Assembly: GCF_004118935.1 (NCBI RefSeq)
Contig: NZ_CP035375.1
Span: 496,001-560,000 of the forward strand
Reading direction: 5' to 3'
DNA: 64,000 nucleotides
From: Salinibacterium sp. UTAS2018
GTDB lineage: Bacteria; Actinomycetota; Actinomycetes; Actinomycetales; Microbacteriaceae
Under the pieces are notes generated by a model, which saw only the letters and a list, made by a program, of their open reading frames with translations, was not told where the DNA came from and searched no databases. Made by a program: the position numbers and the translations under genes. Below are positions 51,836 to 62,791 of this stretch, piece by piece (the first letter of the stretch is position 1; each line of letters starts with the position of its first letter).

Positions 51836-52600
51836 TTAGGCCACGCTCGTGTCGGTCAAAAATCGATCGTAACCCTCGTTCTCGAGACGATCTGCGAGTT
51901 CAGGGCCACCCTCTTCTGCAACACGACCATCAACAAACACGTGCACGAAGTCCGGCTTGATGTAGCGAAGGATGCGCGTGTAGTGAGTGATCAGCAGAAG
52001 CCCGAGTCCGGTCGACTCCTGAGCTCGATTGACACCCTCTGAAACGATCTTGAGTGCGTCGACGTCGAGACCTGAATCGGTCTCGTCGAGAATTGCGAAA
52101 CCAGGCTTGAGCAGTTCAAGCTGAAGGATCTCGTTGCGCTTTTTTTCTCCTCCAGAGAATCCCTCGTTGACGTTGCGGTCTGAGAAAGCCTTGTCCATCC
52201 GGAGAGCTTTCATTGCGCCGTTGACTTCTTTGATCCAGGGACGAAGCGCTGGTGCTTCGCCGGCAAGTGCAGTCTTAGCGGTACGCAAGAAGTCAGCGAC
52301 CTTGACTCCGGGGATCTCTACCGGATATTGCATGGCCAGAAAGAGGCCAGCGCGGGCGCGCTCATCGATGCTCATGTCGAGAACCTCGGCACCATCAAGC
52401 GTGATCGAACCGCTCTCAACGTGGTACTTGGGGTGGCCGGCAACCGTATAGGCGAGAGTGGATTTACCTGAGCCGTTGGGGCCCATAATCGCGTGAGTTT
52501 CGCCCTGCTTGATCTCAAGGTCAACACCCTTGAGGATCTGCTTCGTGCCCTGTTCGGTTTCGACACTGACGTGCAAGTCTTTTACTGACAGTACTGACAT
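51836..52600 (-). CDS. sufC: SufC, Fe-S assembly ATPase
   Basis: 254 residues. Walker A GPNGSGKST, signature FSGGEKKRNEILQL, Walker B FAILDETDSGLDVD, as usual for SufC (note the FAILDETDSGLD variant). It powers the SufBCD scaffold. Preceded by the Rieske gene, followed by sufT. Confidence 0.96.
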   Translation of the reverse strand: MSVLSVKDLHVSVETEQGTKQILKGVDLEIKQGETHAIMGPNGSGKSTLAYTVAGHPKYHVESGSITLDGAEVLDMSIDERARAGLFLAMQYPVEIPGVKVADFLRTAKTALAGEAPALRPWIKEVNGAMKALRMDKAFSDRNVNEGFSGGEKKRNEILQLELLKPGFAILDETDSGLDVDALKIVSEGVNRAQESTGLGLLLITHYTRILRYIKPDFVHVFVDGRVAEEGGPELADRLENEGYDRFLTDTSVA

Positions 52601-52635
52601 TATTTCTTTCCTTCGTGGTCTCGTATAGAGAGCTG

Positions 52636-52971
52636 TTAGCTCTCGATGGCGACGGTGTCCGCGGGATCGATATGAACCCCTCCGTCGTCGTCGATCTTCA
52701 CTACAAAGACCGGTACAGGTTCATAGGCTGGCAAGCTCAAGGGCTTCCCGGTATCGAGCGAGAAGAGTGAGCCGTGAGCCCAGCACTCGATCGCGCCATC
52801 TTCAACGAAGCCTTCAGCGAGCGAGATATCACCGTGGGTGCAGGTATCGCCGATCGCATGCACCGCCCCGGCAGAGTCCTTGACGATACAAATCGCAGTG
52901 CCATCGAGCTCAACCCGGTACGCCTTGTTGAGTTCCAGCTCCTCGACGCCGCAGACGCGATGCGCGGTCAC
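52636..52971 (-). CDS. Non-heme Rieske ferredoxin of the suf operon
   Basis: 111 residues. Rieske motifs CTHGDISL and CWAHGSLF supply the two His and two Cys ligands of a [2Fe-2S] cluster. No membrane helix. It overlaps the sufD stop by 4 bases, so it is probably an electron donor or cluster-delivery factor in assembly. Such genes are common between sufD and sufC in actinobacteria. Confidence 0.93.
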   Translation of the reverse strand: MTAHRVCGVEELELNKAYRVELDGTAICIVKDSAGAVHAIGDTCTHGDISLAEGFVEDGAIECWAHGSLFSLDTGKPLSLPAYEPVPVFVVKIDDDGGVHIDPADTVAIES

Positions 52972-54155
52972 GAGTGAATTCCTTGCAGTTCAGATTCAAT
53001 GGCTGTAGTCAGTCGAGCCTCGAGTTGTTCGTCGCCCACCTTCTGCACGATCTCTGCGAGGAAGCCGATGACGACGAGGCGCCGTGCTTCTGCCTCAGAA
53101 ATTCCGCGAGCCTGAAGGTAGAACAGTTGCTCGTCGTCGAAACGGCCGGTAGCGCTGGCATGACCAGCACCCTGGATGTCGCCAGTTTCGATCTCAAGGT
53201 TCGGGATTGAGTCAGCGCGCGTGCCCTCGGTTAGCACCAAGTTTCGGTTCTGCTCGTAGCTGTCGGTGCCGGCACCGCCGCTGCCGATCAATACGTCACC
53301 GACCCACACAGTTCGTGCGCCCTCGCCCTGAAGCGCGCCCTTGTAGTTTACGCGGCCGCGAGTTTGCGCCGCTTGGTGGTGTAGGTAGACGCGCTGCTCG
53401 AGGTGCTGTCCCGCGTCAGCGAAGTACAGCCCGTAGAGTTCGCCGTCGGCGCCCTCCCCCGACAAGTGAACTGACGGGTTGACGCGAACGACTTTGCCAC
53501 CGAGCGACACGATCGTGTGCTTTAGCGTGGCCGAGCGTCCTACTTGCACGAAGTGACTTGACAGGTGGATAGCATCTGCCGCCCAGTCCTGAACACTCAC
53601 GAAGTTAAGAGTTGCGCCTTCTTCGACGACAACCTCGACGTTCTCGCTCAAGAGTGCCTCGCCGGCGGACTCGATGATCACGGTGGTGTTGCTGTGCGCA
53701 CGGGCAGTGATCACGGTGTGAGCGCCGCGGGCGGTCGCACCGAGAGCTGAGCGCGAAATACGCACGGTGCTGTGCTCTTCGCCGGTGAGGGTGATCGCCA
53801 GCGCTTGTTCGAAGGTGCTCCACGCGTTAGCGGAAGCACGTTCTTCGGGGGCCCCGGCGGAAGCGACCCGGGAGTCGTCCCGTGGAACCCACTCCACCGT
53901 GGCTCCCTGGGGCGCGTCGATGGCGATCTCGTACGGTGAACCGTCGAGGGCATCATCGATCAGCGGCTTGACAAGCTTGACCGGAGTCAGCTTCCACTCT
54001 GCTTCTAGCCCGTTGACCGCTGCAAAATCGCCGTGTGCGAATGACTTGGGGCGCTCTGAGCGAGTCTGGAGGGGAACGAAGCCTTTGTCGCTTGCGTCCC
54101 ATCCACCATCGCTGTGAGCTGTGAGTCCGTGTTGTTCTGGTGTGACGACGGTCAT
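52968..54155 (-). CDS. sufD: SufD, Fe-S cluster scaffold component
   Basis: 395 residues. Beta-helix SufB/SufD core domain with repeated segments (NLEIETGDIQGAGHASATGRFDDEQLFYLQARGISEAEAR near the C-terminus, including the GxGHxxATGxFDDEQLFYLxxRG motif). It forms the SufBC2D complex. It directly follows sufB. Confidence 0.95.
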   Translation of the reverse strand: MTVVTPEQHGLTAHSDGGWDASDKGFVPLQTRSERPKSFAHGDFAAVNGLEAEWKLTPVKLVKPLIDDALDGSPYEIAIDAPQGATVEWVPRDDSRVASAGAPEERASANAWSTFEQALAITLTGEEHSTVRISRSALGATARGAHTVITARAHSNTTVIIESAGEALLSENVEVVVEEGATLNFVSVQDWAADAIHLSSHFVQVGRSATLKHTIVSLGGKVVRVNPSVHLSGEGADGELYGLYFADAGQHLEQRVYLHHQAAQTRGRVNYKGALQGEGARTVWVGDVLIGSGGAGTDSYEQNRNLVLTEGTRADSIPNLEIETGDIQGAGHASATGRFDDEQLFYLQARGISEAEARRLVVIGFLAEIVQKVGDEQLEARLTTAIESELQGIHS

Positions 54156-55574
54156 TTAGCCGACGGATCCTTCCATGCTCAGTTCAATGAGCTTATTGAG
54201 TTCGAAGGCATACTCCATGGGCAGCTCGCGCGCGATGGGCTCGATGAAGCCGCGGACGATCATCGCCATAGCTTCGTCTTCTTCCATGCCGCGAGACTGC
54301 AGATAAAAGAGCTGCTCAGCGCTGACTTTCGAAACCGTAGCTTCGTGCCCAAGCTGTACGTCATCCACTCGGATGTCGATGGCAGGGTAAGTATCGGAGC
54401 GCGAGATAGTGTCGACCAGCAGGGCGTCACAACGCACTGTATTGGCCGAGTGGTGGGCCTTCTCGTCAACGCGGACTTCTCCACGGTAACCGGCTCGGCC
54501 TCCACCACGGGCGACAGACTTCGAAACGATCGACGACGTCGTGTAGGGAGCCATGTGGATCATCTTGGCGCCGGCATCTTGGTGCTGACCGGGGCCAGCG
54601 AACGCGACGGACAGAGTCTCGCCCTTAGCGTGCTCCCCCACCAGGTAGATCGACGGGTATTTCATGGTGACCTTGGACCCGATGTTGCCATCAATCCATT
54701 CCATGGTGGCGCCCTCGTGAGCGATTGCGCGCTTGGTTACGAGATTGTAGACGTTGTTCGACCAGTTCTGGATCGTCGTGTAGCGAACGCGAGCGTTCTT
54801 CTTCACGATGATCTCTACGACTGCGGAGTGCAGGGAGTCCGACTTGTAGATCGGTGCGGTGCAACCCTCGATGTAGTGAACGTAAGAGCCCTCGTCAGCG
54901 ATGATCAGAGTGCGCTCGAACTGGCCCATGTTTTCCGTGTTGATGCGGAAGTAAGCCTGCAGTGGGATTTCTACGTGAACGCCCTTCGGGACGTAGACGA
55001 AGGAACCGCCCGACCATACGGCCGTGTTGAGGGCCGCGAACTTGTTGTCGCCGGCGGGGATGACGGAGCCGAAGTACTCGTCGAAGAACTCGGGGTGCTC
55101 ACGGAGCGCCGTGTCGGTATCCATGAAGATAACGCCTTTAGCTTCAAGCTCAGCGTTGATGGAGTGGAACACGACTTCTGACTCGTACTGAGCGGCAACA
55201 CCGGAAACGAGGCGATTGCGCTCGGCTTCCGGAATTCCTAGCTTTTCGTAAGTATCGCGGATATCAGCCGGAAGGTCTTCCCAGGTCTGGGCTTGCTTCT
55301 CGGTCGAGCGCACGAAGTATTTGATGTTGTCGAAGTCGATGCCCGACAGGTCGGCACCCCACTTCGGCATGGGTTTACGGCCGAATAGCTCAAGGCCCTT
55401 AAGGCGCATTTTGAGCATGGATTCGGGCTCGTTCTTGAGCGTAGAGATGTCGCGAACGACTTCTTCGTTGATGCCCCGTCGTGCAGAGGCTCCTGCAACG
55501 TCGGAGTCAGCCCAGCCAAACTCGTACTGGCCTAAGCCGTTGAGTTCCGGACGATCAATCAGCACGTCAGACAT
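54156..55574 (-). CDS. sufB: SufB, Fe-S cluster scaffold
   Basis: 472 residues from ATG 55574, with AGAGG TACCA before it. The conserved core includes [45 protein letters not shown], typical of SufB. It holds the nascent Fe-S cluster. Longer readings to 55679 pass through the leader and lack a ribosome site. The 246-base gap to ctaA is a divergent promoter region; no SufR-like palindrome was recognised, nor are sufS or sufU present in the window. Confidence 0.96.
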   Translation of the reverse strand: MSDVLIDRPELNGLGQYEFGWADSDVAGASARRGINEEVVRDISTLKNEPESMLKMRLKGLELFGRKPMPKWGADLSGIDFDNIKYFVRSTEKQAQTWEDLPADIRDTYEKLGIPEAERNRLVSGVAAQYESEVVFHSINAELEAKGVIFMDTDTALREHPEFFDEYFGSVIPAGDNKFAALNTAVWSGGSFVYVPKGVHVEIPLQAYFRINTENMGQFERTLIIADEGSYVHYIEGCTAPIYKSDSLHSAVVEIIVKKNARVRYTTIQNWSNNVYNLVTKRAIAHEGATMEWIDGNIGSKVTMKYPSIYLVGEHAKGETLSVAFAGPGQHQDAGAKMIHMAPYTTSSIVSKSVARGGGRAGYRGEVRVDEKAHHSANTVRCDALLVDTISRSDTYPAIDIRVDDVQLGHEATVSKVSAEQLFYLQSRGMEEDEAMAMIVRGFIEPIARELPMEYAFELNKLIELSMEGSVG

Positions 55575-55820
55575 TGGTACCTCTTTTCCTACCCCTATCA
55601 ACCAAGGTGGCTGCGTTGGCATTCCTTCGCACAGCACATTGCCGGGAATATTTCGGGAGGTGCGCGTGCGCTGTGTCACAACGCTGCGCGGGCGAACTTA
55701 GACTGAAACAGGACAAGCGAGAGATTATCCCGCCGTCGACATTGACTTCCCGGCATGGGCTGTGTTCCTGAACGCGATCCATTCTACAGGCAGAAGACCG
55801 AAATAACAGGAGGTACGGCC

Positions 55821-56753
55821 GTGAAAGCCGTCATCGCACGATTGCCCCACTCTGTCGACGCTCGAGTGAGATTTTTTGCAGTCACTTCGCTCGTCATCCA
55901 AATCCTGATTGTGGCGACGGGCGGCGCGGTTCGCTTGACTGGTTCCGGGCTCGGATGTCCAACCTGGCCGCTCTGCACCGACGCGTCATTGATCGCGACG
56001 CCGGAAATGGGTGTTCATGGCGCTATTGAGTTCGGAAACCGTTTGCTCTCGATTATCGTGGGTTTCGTCGCGATCTTGATGGTGCTGATGGTTCTTCGCA
56101 TGCGTCGCGAACGCCGCGACCTCATGACGCTGTCCCTCGTAATTTTGGGCGGAACCGTTCTCCAAGGGCTGATCGGCGGACTCTCCGTTCGTGTGCAGCT
56201 TGACCCGAGCATCGTGGGCGTGCACTACGCCATCTCAGCGATACTAGTTGCGGTAAGCGCAGCGCTTGTTTACCGCGTCTGGACAGGGCTCCGCGGGCCA
56301 GCACTCTCCGTGCCCAAGCCGATCGCGGTTCTCACCCACGTGACGAGTCTCTTCGTCGCGCTAACCATCGTGGCCGGCATCCTGACAACAGGCGCTGGTC
56401 CCCACGCTGGCGACGACGGCACGGCGCGAAATGGGCTCGACGCGGGCATCCTGCAGCACGTGCACAGCTGGCCGGGTTACGCGCTGATCGCCGCGACTCT
56501 CGCCCTCGTGATTGTGTTGGCTCGCGGCCACCACCGCCGCATCATGGATTTCGCAATCATTCTGCTGATCCTTGAGATCGTCCAAGCGCTCATCGGAATC
56601 ATTCAGTCGCGCAGCGGGCTGCCGATTCTTCTCGTCGGCACGCACATGGTGATCGCATGCACGATCGCTGCAGCGATGACGGCAGTCGTGCTCTCACTAC
56701 GGCCGAGCATCGCTCAGCAGGAGCGGGATAACGCCACGCCGGCTGCTCGCTAG
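55821..56753 (+). CDS. ctaA: Heme A synthase (CtaA/COX15)
   Basis: 310 residues, seven to eight membrane segments. GGAVRLTGSGLGCPTWPLC carries the extracytoplasmic Cys pair of the family; conserved His residues are in GVHYAIS, LQHVHSWPG and VGTHMVIA. It oxidises heme O to heme A. The start is GTG 55821 with a full AGGAGG upstream; ATG 55755 is also in frame but lacks a ribosome site. Convergent with ctaB. Confidence 0.95.
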   Translation: MKAVIARLPHSVDARVRFFAVTSLVIQILIVATGGAVRLTGSGLGCPTWPLCTDASLIATPEMGVHGAIEFGNRLLSIIVGFVAILMVLMVLRMRRERRDLMTLSLVILGGTVLQGLIGGLSVRVQLDPSIVGVHYAISAILVAVSAALVYRVWTGLRGPALSVPKPIAVLTHVTSLFVALTIVAGILTTGAGPHAGDDGTARNGLDAGILQHVHSWPGYALIAATLALVIVLARGHHRRIMDFAIILLILEIVQALIGIIQSRSGLPILLVGTHMVIACTIAAAMTAVVLSLRPSIAQQERDNATPAAR

Positions 56754-56776
56754 AGCAGCAGCCCGTTGTTCTCGAG

Positions 56777-57697
56777 CTAGAACGGGAGCAGCGGGTCGAT
56801 GCCCACGGCCAAGAAAACCAGCGTCAAATAGCTGATCGAGCTATGGAACACGCGCATGGCCTTGACCTCGCCGTGACGAATCGCTGTGCTGTAGAGGCGG
56901 TGCGATTCGATAATGAACCAAGCACCGCTCAGGGCAGCGACGAGCGTGTAGAGGATTCCCATTCCCGCGACTGGTACCAGCAGCAGTGAGCACACGACAG
57001 TCGCCCAAGCGTAAAGAATGACTTGGAGCCCTACGGCCGCGCGGCCGCGAACGACGGCCAGCATCGGAACGCCAACCGACTGGTAGTCCGCGCGATACTT
57101 CATCGACAACGGCCAGTAGTGCGGGGGCGTCCACAAGAAGACGACGGCGAAAAGAATGAATGCGGACCACGAGAGATCTCCGGTCACAGCGGCCCAACCG
57201 ATGAGCACGGGCATGCATCCCGCGATTCCGCCCCAGATGATGTTTTGCGGCGTGCGGCGCTTCAAGAGCAGAGTGTAAACGAAGACGTAGAAGAGAATGG
57301 CGAAGAGCGAGAGCGCAGCAGCCAGCCAATTGGTAAGGACGCCGAGCCAAACTACGGAGCCGACACCACTGATCCAAGCAAACATCAGCGCTTCGCGATC
57401 GCTGAGTTCCCCGGTGACCAGCGGACGATTCTTCGTGCGGGCCATGATGCGGTCGATATCGCGGTCGATGTAGCAATTGAACGCGTTCGCCGATGAGGCG
57501 CTCAGGATACCGCCGACGAGCGTAGCGAGAACGAGCCAGAGATTCGGGATCCCGTTTGCCGCGAGAACCATGACGGGCACGGTGGTAACGAGAAGAAGTT
57601 CGATTACGCGCGGTTTAGTCAATGCGACATAGGCGCGAATCTTACGAAGGAAGCCGATGCGTTCCTGCTGCGTGGGGGCTTCTAACGTGACATCCAT
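56777..57697 (-). CDS. ctaB: Protoheme IX farnesyltransferase (CtaB)
   Basis: 306 residues from ATG 57697. UbiA-family motifs [19 protein letters not shown] (first Asp-rich motif) and [20 protein letters not shown]; nine membrane helices. It makes heme O from heme B and farnesyl diphosphate. TACAAT, a strong -10, lies seven bases before the ATG, so the mRNA is probably leaderless. An upstream in-frame ATG at 57718 seems not to be used. Confidence 0.95.
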   Translation of the reverse strand: MDVTLEAPTQQERIGFLRKIRAYVALTKPRVIELLLVTTVPVMVLAANGIPNLWLVLATLVGGILSASSANAFNCYIDRDIDRIMARTKNRPLVTGELSDREALMFAWISGVGSVVWLGVLTNWLAAALSLFAILFYVFVYTLLLKRRTPQNIIWGGIAGCMPVLIGWAAVTGDLSWSAFILFAVVFLWTPPHYWPLSMKYRADYQSVGVPMLAVVRGRAAVGLQVILYAWATVVCSLLLVPVAGMGILYTLVAALSGAWFIIESHRLYSTAIRHGEVKAMRVFHSSISYLTLVFLAVGIDPLLPF

Positions 57698-57704
57698 ACC
57701 TACG

Positions 57705-57710
57705 ATTGTA
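57705..57710 (-). promoter_or_regulatory. -10 element of a leaderless promoter (ctaB)
   Basis: TACAAT on the minus strand, seven bases (CGTAGGT) before ATG 57697. Confidence 0.55.
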
Positions 57711-57930
57711 ATCTGCATAACGAATTGCTCTGACCGCGCTCGTAACCAGGCAGCGATCGGTTGCGCTGTTCCCTATACTTGGGTTGCCCGCCTGTCGGTA
57801 GAACGCTTGTTCGCAGCTCTTGTGAAGCAAGAAACTGCTGAATGAGCCAATGTTGTCGCGTGGCGGGTCGTTCATGTGCCCTGATCGTTCTCGGTCGGGC
57901 ACTTCGCTTGCAGAAGGGTCATTTATTCTC

Positions 57931-60024
57931 ATGGCAGCTTTTCAATGGGATCACATCGACAACAAAGCGGTAGATACCGCTCGAATTCTGGCGGCTGATG
58001 CTGTTGAGAAGGTAGGTAACGGGCATCCCGGTACCGCGATGAGCCTGGCGCCTGCAGCGTACTTGCTCTTTCAGAAAGTCATGCGTCGCGATCCAAGCGA
58101 CGACCAGTGGATCGGCCGCGACCGATTCATCCTCTCCGTGGGCCACAGCTCACTCACTCAGTACGTTCAGTTGTACTTGGCCGGATATGGTCTCGAACTT
58201 GACGACCTCAAGGCGCTTCGCACCTGGGGCTCGCTCACGCCAGGTCACCCGGAATTCGGGCACACCAAGGGTGTTGAGATCACTACTGGTCCTCTTGGCC
58301 AGGGCATTGCCTCCTCCGTGGGCTTCGCCTACGCGGCGCGTTACGAGCGCGGACTGTTCGACCCCGAGGCCGCGGCGGGCACAAGCCCCTTCGATCACTT
58401 CGTCTACGTCATTGCGGGCGATGGCGACCTGCAAGAGGGCGTTTCCGCCGAAGCGTCGTCGCTCGCCGGTCACCAGCAGCTCGGCAACCTCATCGCGATC
58501 TACGACAGCAACCAGATCTCGATCGAAGACGACACCAACATCGCGTTCACTGAAAACGTTCAGATGCGCTACGAGGCCTACAACTGGCACGTTCAGGTCG
58601 TCGACTGGAAGAAGACTGGCGAATACGTCGAAGACGTAGAAGCGCTCAATGCGGCGATTGAAACTGCCCAAGCAGTCACTGATCAGCCTTCGCTGATCAT
58701 CCTTCGCACCATCATCGGATGGCCAGCCCCCACCAAACAGAACACGGGAAAGATTCACGGCTCCGCTTTGGGCGCTGATGAACTGGCCGCAACGAAGGTT
58801 GCGATGGGTCTCGATCCAGCACAGAGCTTCGTCGTGGATGACGACGTCATCGCTCACACGCGTTCGGCGGTTGAGCGCGGCAAGCAGCAGCGTGCTGAGT
58901 GGACCGAAAGCTTCGACAAGTGGGCTGAGGCGAATCCTGAGCGCAAGACACTGCTCGATCGCGTGCTCTCCGGGGCTCTTCCCGAGGGCATCGATGATGC
59001 ACTACCCCAGTTCGAAGCTGGCAAGGACGTATCTACTCGCGCTGCGAGCGGCAAGGTACTGGGCGCTATCGGATCCGTTATGCCCGAACTCTGGGGTGGC
59101 TCCTCTGACCTCGCAGAATCGAACCTCACCACGATTGCTGGCGGACAGTCCTTCATCCCGGCTGAGCACTCCACCGGCGAATGGAGTGGAAACGAGTACG
59201 GTCGCGTACTCCACTTCGGTATTCGCGAGCACGCCATGGGCGCAATCATTAACGGCATCGTGCTGCACGGAAACACCCGTGCATTCGGCGGTACCTTCCT
59301 CATCTTTAGCGACTACATGCGTCCCGCAGTGCGTCTTGCTGCTCTGATGGCAGTGCCGTCGATCTTTGTCTGGACCCACGACTCCATCGCTCTGGGTGAA
59401 GATGGGCCGACTCACCAGCCGATTGAACAGCTGGCAAGCCTGCGCATGATCCCGGGTATGGATGTCGTACGCCCGGCCGACGCAAACGAAACGGCGTGGG
59501 CGTGGAAGACGATCCTTGAGCGCCGTAACGGCCCCGCTGGTATCGCGCTTACTCGCCAAAACGTACCGACGTTTGAACGCGGAGATGACGCAGCTAGCGG
59601 CGAGACGTTCGCTTCGGCCTCTAACGTGGCCAAGGGAGCGTATGTGCTCGCTGAAGCTCCGAACGGAACGCCCGACGTGATCCTGATCGCGACCGGTTCT
59701 GAGGTTCAGCTCGCCGTTGAAGCGCGCGAGACACTCAAGGCTGACGGAATCAATGCTCGCGTTGTGTCGGCGCCGAGCCTTGAGTGGTTCGCAGAGCAGT
59801 CTGAGGAATACCGCGAGTCTGTTTTGCCTTCTACTGTTCGCGCACGCGTGTCAGTCGAAGCGGGAGTTTCCACCGGATGGCGCGAGTATGTAGGCGACGC
59901 CGGTCGCAGCATCTCGATCGACCACTTCGGCGCATCCGCTGATTACAAGACGCTTTTCCGTGAGTTTGGCATCACTACCGAGGCCGTTGTGGCCGCCGCA
60001 CGCGATTCACTGGATGCCGTTTAG
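57931..60024 (+). CDS. tkt: Transketolase
   Basis: 697 residues, normal length. TPP motif GDGDLQEGVSAEASSLAGHQQLGNLIAIYDSN, substrate His in NGHPGTAMSLAP, and C-terminal Pyr/PP domains with IREHAMGAIINGI and HTHDSIALGEDGPTHQPIEQ. It transfers two-carbon ketol units in the pentose phosphate pathway. ATG 57931 starts the conserved domain. The upstream 233-base gap holds a candidate -10 TATACT (57774) and a long leader with no recognised riboswitch. First gene of the tkt-tal-pgi-zwf run. Confidence 0.96.
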   Translation: MAAFQWDHIDNKAVDTARILAADAVEKVGNGHPGTAMSLAPAAYLLFQKVMRRDPSDDQWIGRDRFILSVGHSSLTQYVQLYLAGYGLELDDLKALRTWGSLTPGHPEFGHTKGVEITTGPLGQGIASSVGFAYAARYERGLFDPEAAAGTSPFDHFVYVIAGDGDLQEGVSAEASSLAGHQQLGNLIAIYDSNQISIEDDTNIAFTENVQMRYEAYNWHVQVVDWKKTGEYVEDVEALNAAIETAQAVTDQPSLIILRTIIGWPAPTKQNTGKIHGSALGADELAATKVAMGLDPAQSFVVDDDVIAHTRSAVERGKQQRAEWTESFDKWAEANPERKTLLDRVLSGALPEGIDDALPQFEAGKDVSTRAASGKVLGAIGSVMPELWGGSSDLAESNLTTIAGGQSFIPAEHSTGEWSGNEYGRVLHFGIREHAMGAIINGIVLHGNTRAFGGTFLIFSDYMRPAVRLAALMAVPSIFVWTHDSIALGEDGPTHQPIEQLASLRMIPGMDVVRPADANETAWAWKTILERRNGPAGIALTRQNVPTFERGDDAASGETFASASNVAKGAYVLAEAPNGTPDVILIATGSEVQLAVEARETLKADGINARVVSAPSLEWFAEQSEEYRESVLPSTVRARVSVEAGVSTGWREYVGDAGRSISIDHFGASADYKTLFREFGITTEAVVAAARDSLDAV

Positions 60025-60048
60025 GCACCCCCAGTCAAGGAGATAACA

Positions 60049-61161
60049 ATGACCAACGAAACCCCCACCGCAGCGCTCTCCGACCTCGGAGTGAGCATCT
60101 GGCTCGACGACCTTTCCCGCGAACGCATCAACTCTGGCGGACTGCAGGAGCTCATGGCATCACACAGTGTCGTCGGCATCACCACAAACCCTACGATCTT
60201 CGCTACGGCGTTGGCTAAGGGCGAGGCCTATGACGAGCAGGTAGCGGCGCTCGCGTCCACTGGAACGAATGTGACGGATGCCGTCTTCGAGATCACCACA
60301 GACGATGTTGCTGCTGCCAGCGATATCTTCCGCCCGGTCTACGATGCGACCGCAGGTCGCGACGGTCGCGTGTCGATCGAAGTTGAGCCTGGGCTGGCGC
60401 ACGATGCCGCCGGCACGACTGCGCAGGCACAGCAGCTTTGGGCGAAGGTAGCCCGCGAGAACGCCATGATCAAGATCCCGGCAACGGTTGAGGGCCTTGA
60501 AGCGATCACCGCGACGATTGCTGCAGGTATTAGTGTCAACGTCACGTTGATCTTCAGCCTGGCGCGTCATCGTGATGTCATCGAGGCCTACCTCACAGGT
60601 CTCGAGCAGGCGCAAGCCGCCGGGCACGATCTCTCGAAGATTCACTCGGTCGCGTCTTTCTTCGTCTCGCGCGTGGACACTGAAATTGACAAGCGTCTTG
60701 ATGCGCTTGGCACTGATGAAGCTGTGGCCCTCAAGAGCAAGGCTGGCGTTGCGAACGCTCGCCTTGCCTACCAGCTCTTCGAGAACGCTTTTGCTAGCGA
60801 GCGCGCACAGGCGCTCATCACAGCGGGCGCTAACAAGCAGCGCCCGCTGTGGGCATCCACCGGCGTCAAGGACCCCAGCCTTCCCGACACTCTCTACGTG
60901 ACGGAACTCGCGGTCGGCGACACCGTAAACACGATGCCCGAGAAGACTCTGGAAGCGACATTCGATCACGGCATTATTGCCGGTGAGCAAGTGACAATGA
61001 ACTACGAGGCGGCGAGAACCACTTTGGACGCTCTTGCAGCGCTGGGAGTCTCCTACGACGAGGTCACCGCGCTTCTCGAGAAGGAGGGCGTTGAGAAGTT
61101 CATCGTCTCCTGGAACGAGCTCCTTGACACGGTATCCGCAGCGCTAGAGGCCGCAAAATGA
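60049..61161 (+). CDS. tal: Transaldolase
   Basis: 370 residues, the long actinobacterial form. Schiff-base Lys in [29 protein letters not shown] downstream. It transfers a dihydroxyacetone unit between sugar phosphates. Overlaps pgi by 4 bases; AAGGAG precedes the ATG. Confidence 0.95.
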   Translation: MTNETPTAALSDLGVSIWLDDLSRERINSGGLQELMASHSVVGITTNPTIFATALAKGEAYDEQVAALASTGTNVTDAVFEITTDDVAAASDIFRPVYDATAGRDGRVSIEVEPGLAHDAAGTTAQAQQLWAKVARENAMIKIPATVEGLEAITATIAAGISVNVTLIFSLARHRDVIEAYLTGLEQAQAAGHDLSKIHSVASFFVSRVDTEIDKRLDALGTDEAVALKSKAGVANARLAYQLFENAFASERAQALITAGANKQRPLWASTGVKDPSLPDTLYVTELAVGDTVNTMPEKTLEATFDHGIIAGEQVTMNYEAARTTLDALAALGVSYDEVTALLEKEGVEKFIVSWNELLDTVSAALEAAK

Positions 61162-62756
61162 GCGTAAAGCTCGCGGTATCGGGAGCGGCTGCCGAAGCCG
61201 TCAGCCGAATTGTTCCGCAGCTTGTGAACGATCTCGTCGCGAGTCGAATCACCGGCGGCGACGCCACCCTGTGGGGCCCCGATGCTGAAGCGGAATCGGC
61301 TAAGCGTCTTGGTTGGGTCGAAGCTGTCTCTGTCGGTCGCCCGATGATCGACGACATCTACGCATTGCGCGACAAGTTGCGTGCAGCTGGAGTTGACCAC
61401 TTCGTACTCGGTGGCATGGGCGGTTCCTCGCTCGCTCCTGAGGTCATCACTCGTACCTATGGCGTCGAGCTCACGGTTCTCGATTCCACCGACCCGGCTC
61501 AGGTGCAGGCTGCCTTGGCGGATCGTCTGCAATCGACTGCGGTAGTGATCTCCTCGAAGTCGGGTTCAACGCTCGAGACGGACTCGCAGAAGCGTATCTA
61601 CGAGAAGTTCTTCACCGACGCTGGCATCGACCCACGGGAACGAATCATCATTGTCACCGATCCTGGTTCGCCGCTCGACGTTGCGGCTCGCGCTGCGGGC
61701 TATCGTGTTTTCAATGCGGATCCGAACGTTGGCGGACGTTACTCCGCCCTCACCGCATTCGGTCTTGTTCCGTCCGGGCTCGCCGGAGTCGATCTTGCTG
61801 AGCTTCTTGACGAAGCCGAGGCGGTTATGGTCGAGCTTGCGGTGGACAACGAGAGCAACCCTGGTCTCGTACTCGGTGCCGCAATCGCTGGTGCTGACCC
61901 TCGCAAGGATAAGTTGGGCATCGTCACCGATGGCACTCATATCCTTGGCTTCGGAGACTGGGCGGAGCAGCTCATCGCTGAGTCGACAGGAAAGCTGGGA
62001 ACCGGCATTCTGCCCGTCGTTCTTCAGCCGGACTCCCCCGAAATCAATGAGGGACTTGACGATCTACAGATCGTCCGCCTCGTCGGCGATTGGGATGACA
62101 CGAAAGAGGTTGTCGAAGGCGAGATCGAGATTGCTGGATCTCTCGGTGGACAGCTATTGCTGTGGGAGTACGCGACGGTTGTCGCGGGCCGTCTTCTCGG
62201 CATCAATCCCTTTGACCAACCGGATGTTGAAGCTGCAAAGAATGCAGCGCGCGAGCTCATCGACAACCCGACGCCGCCGCAGGCACCTGCCTTTGTTGCT
62301 GGGGATATCGAAGTCCGCGGTACCGATGACGTAGTCGCCGACAGCGCGGACCTCGCCGGTGTTATCTCGTCGTTGCTGTCCTACTTGGATGATGATGGGT
62401 ACGTTGCAATTCAGGCCTACGCCGACCGTACTGCTTATCCTGAGCTCGCAGAGATTCGCGAACGCGCGGCAGCCCGCGCCAAGCGACCAGTGACCTTCGG
62501 CTGGGGACCTCGGTTCCTGCATTCGACTGGACAATTCCATAAGGGTGGGCCTGCAGTGGGCGTGTTCCTGCAGATCATCGTTGTAGAAGATACCGACCTG
62601 CAGATCCCAGACCGTCCGTTCACCTTCGGTGAGCTCATCCGCGCTCAGGCTGCGGGAGACGCGAGCGTTCTCGCTGGGCACGGCCGTCCCGTATTGAGCC
62701 TCACGGTGTCGAATCCGAAGGTTTCGTTGCCGCTCGTTCTCGACGCGATCGGATAG
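61158..62756 (+). CDS. pgi: Glucose-6-phosphate isomerase
   Basis: 532 residues. Family motifs: [38 protein letters not shown]. It is the short actinobacterial isomerase type found in fused form with Tal in some bacteria. It interconverts glucose-6-phosphate and fructose-6-phosphate. Translationally coupled to tal, followed by zwf. Confidence 0.94.
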   Translation: MSVKLAVSGAAAEAVSRIVPQLVNDLVASRITGGDATLWGPDAEAESAKRLGWVEAVSVGRPMIDDIYALRDKLRAAGVDHFVLGGMGGSSLAPEVITRTYGVELTVLDSTDPAQVQAALADRLQSTAVVISSKSGSTLETDSQKRIYEKFFTDAGIDPRERIIIVTDPGSPLDVAARAAGYRVFNADPNVGGRYSALTAFGLVPSGLAGVDLAELLDEAEAVMVELAVDNESNPGLVLGAAIAGADPRKDKLGIVTDGTHILGFGDWAEQLIAESTGKLGTGILPVVLQPDSPEINEGLDDLQIVRLVGDWDDTKEVVEGEIEIAGSLGGQLLLWEYATVVAGRLLGINPFDQPDVEAAKNAARELIDNPTPPQAPAFVAGDIEVRGTDDVVADSADLAGVISSLLSYLDDDGYVAIQAYADRTAYPELAEIRERAAARAKRPVTFGWGPRFLHSTGQFHKGGPAVGVFLQIIVVEDTDLQIPDRPFTFGELIRAQAAGDASVLAGHGRPVLSLTVSNPKVSLPLVLDAIG

Positions 62757-62791
62757 CTGCCGCTCGTTAGCGCAGCGTACAGAGGAGAAGC

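Noticed and set aside
54114..55181. Long plus-strand open frame antisense to sufB (355 codons)
   Set aside because: Its translation is low in recognisable motifs and mirrors sufB; a shadow.
55575..55820. SufR-like regulator site between sufB and ctaA
   Set aside because: Only short imperfect palindromes (TGTGTCACA) occur; they are too weak to support an operator call.
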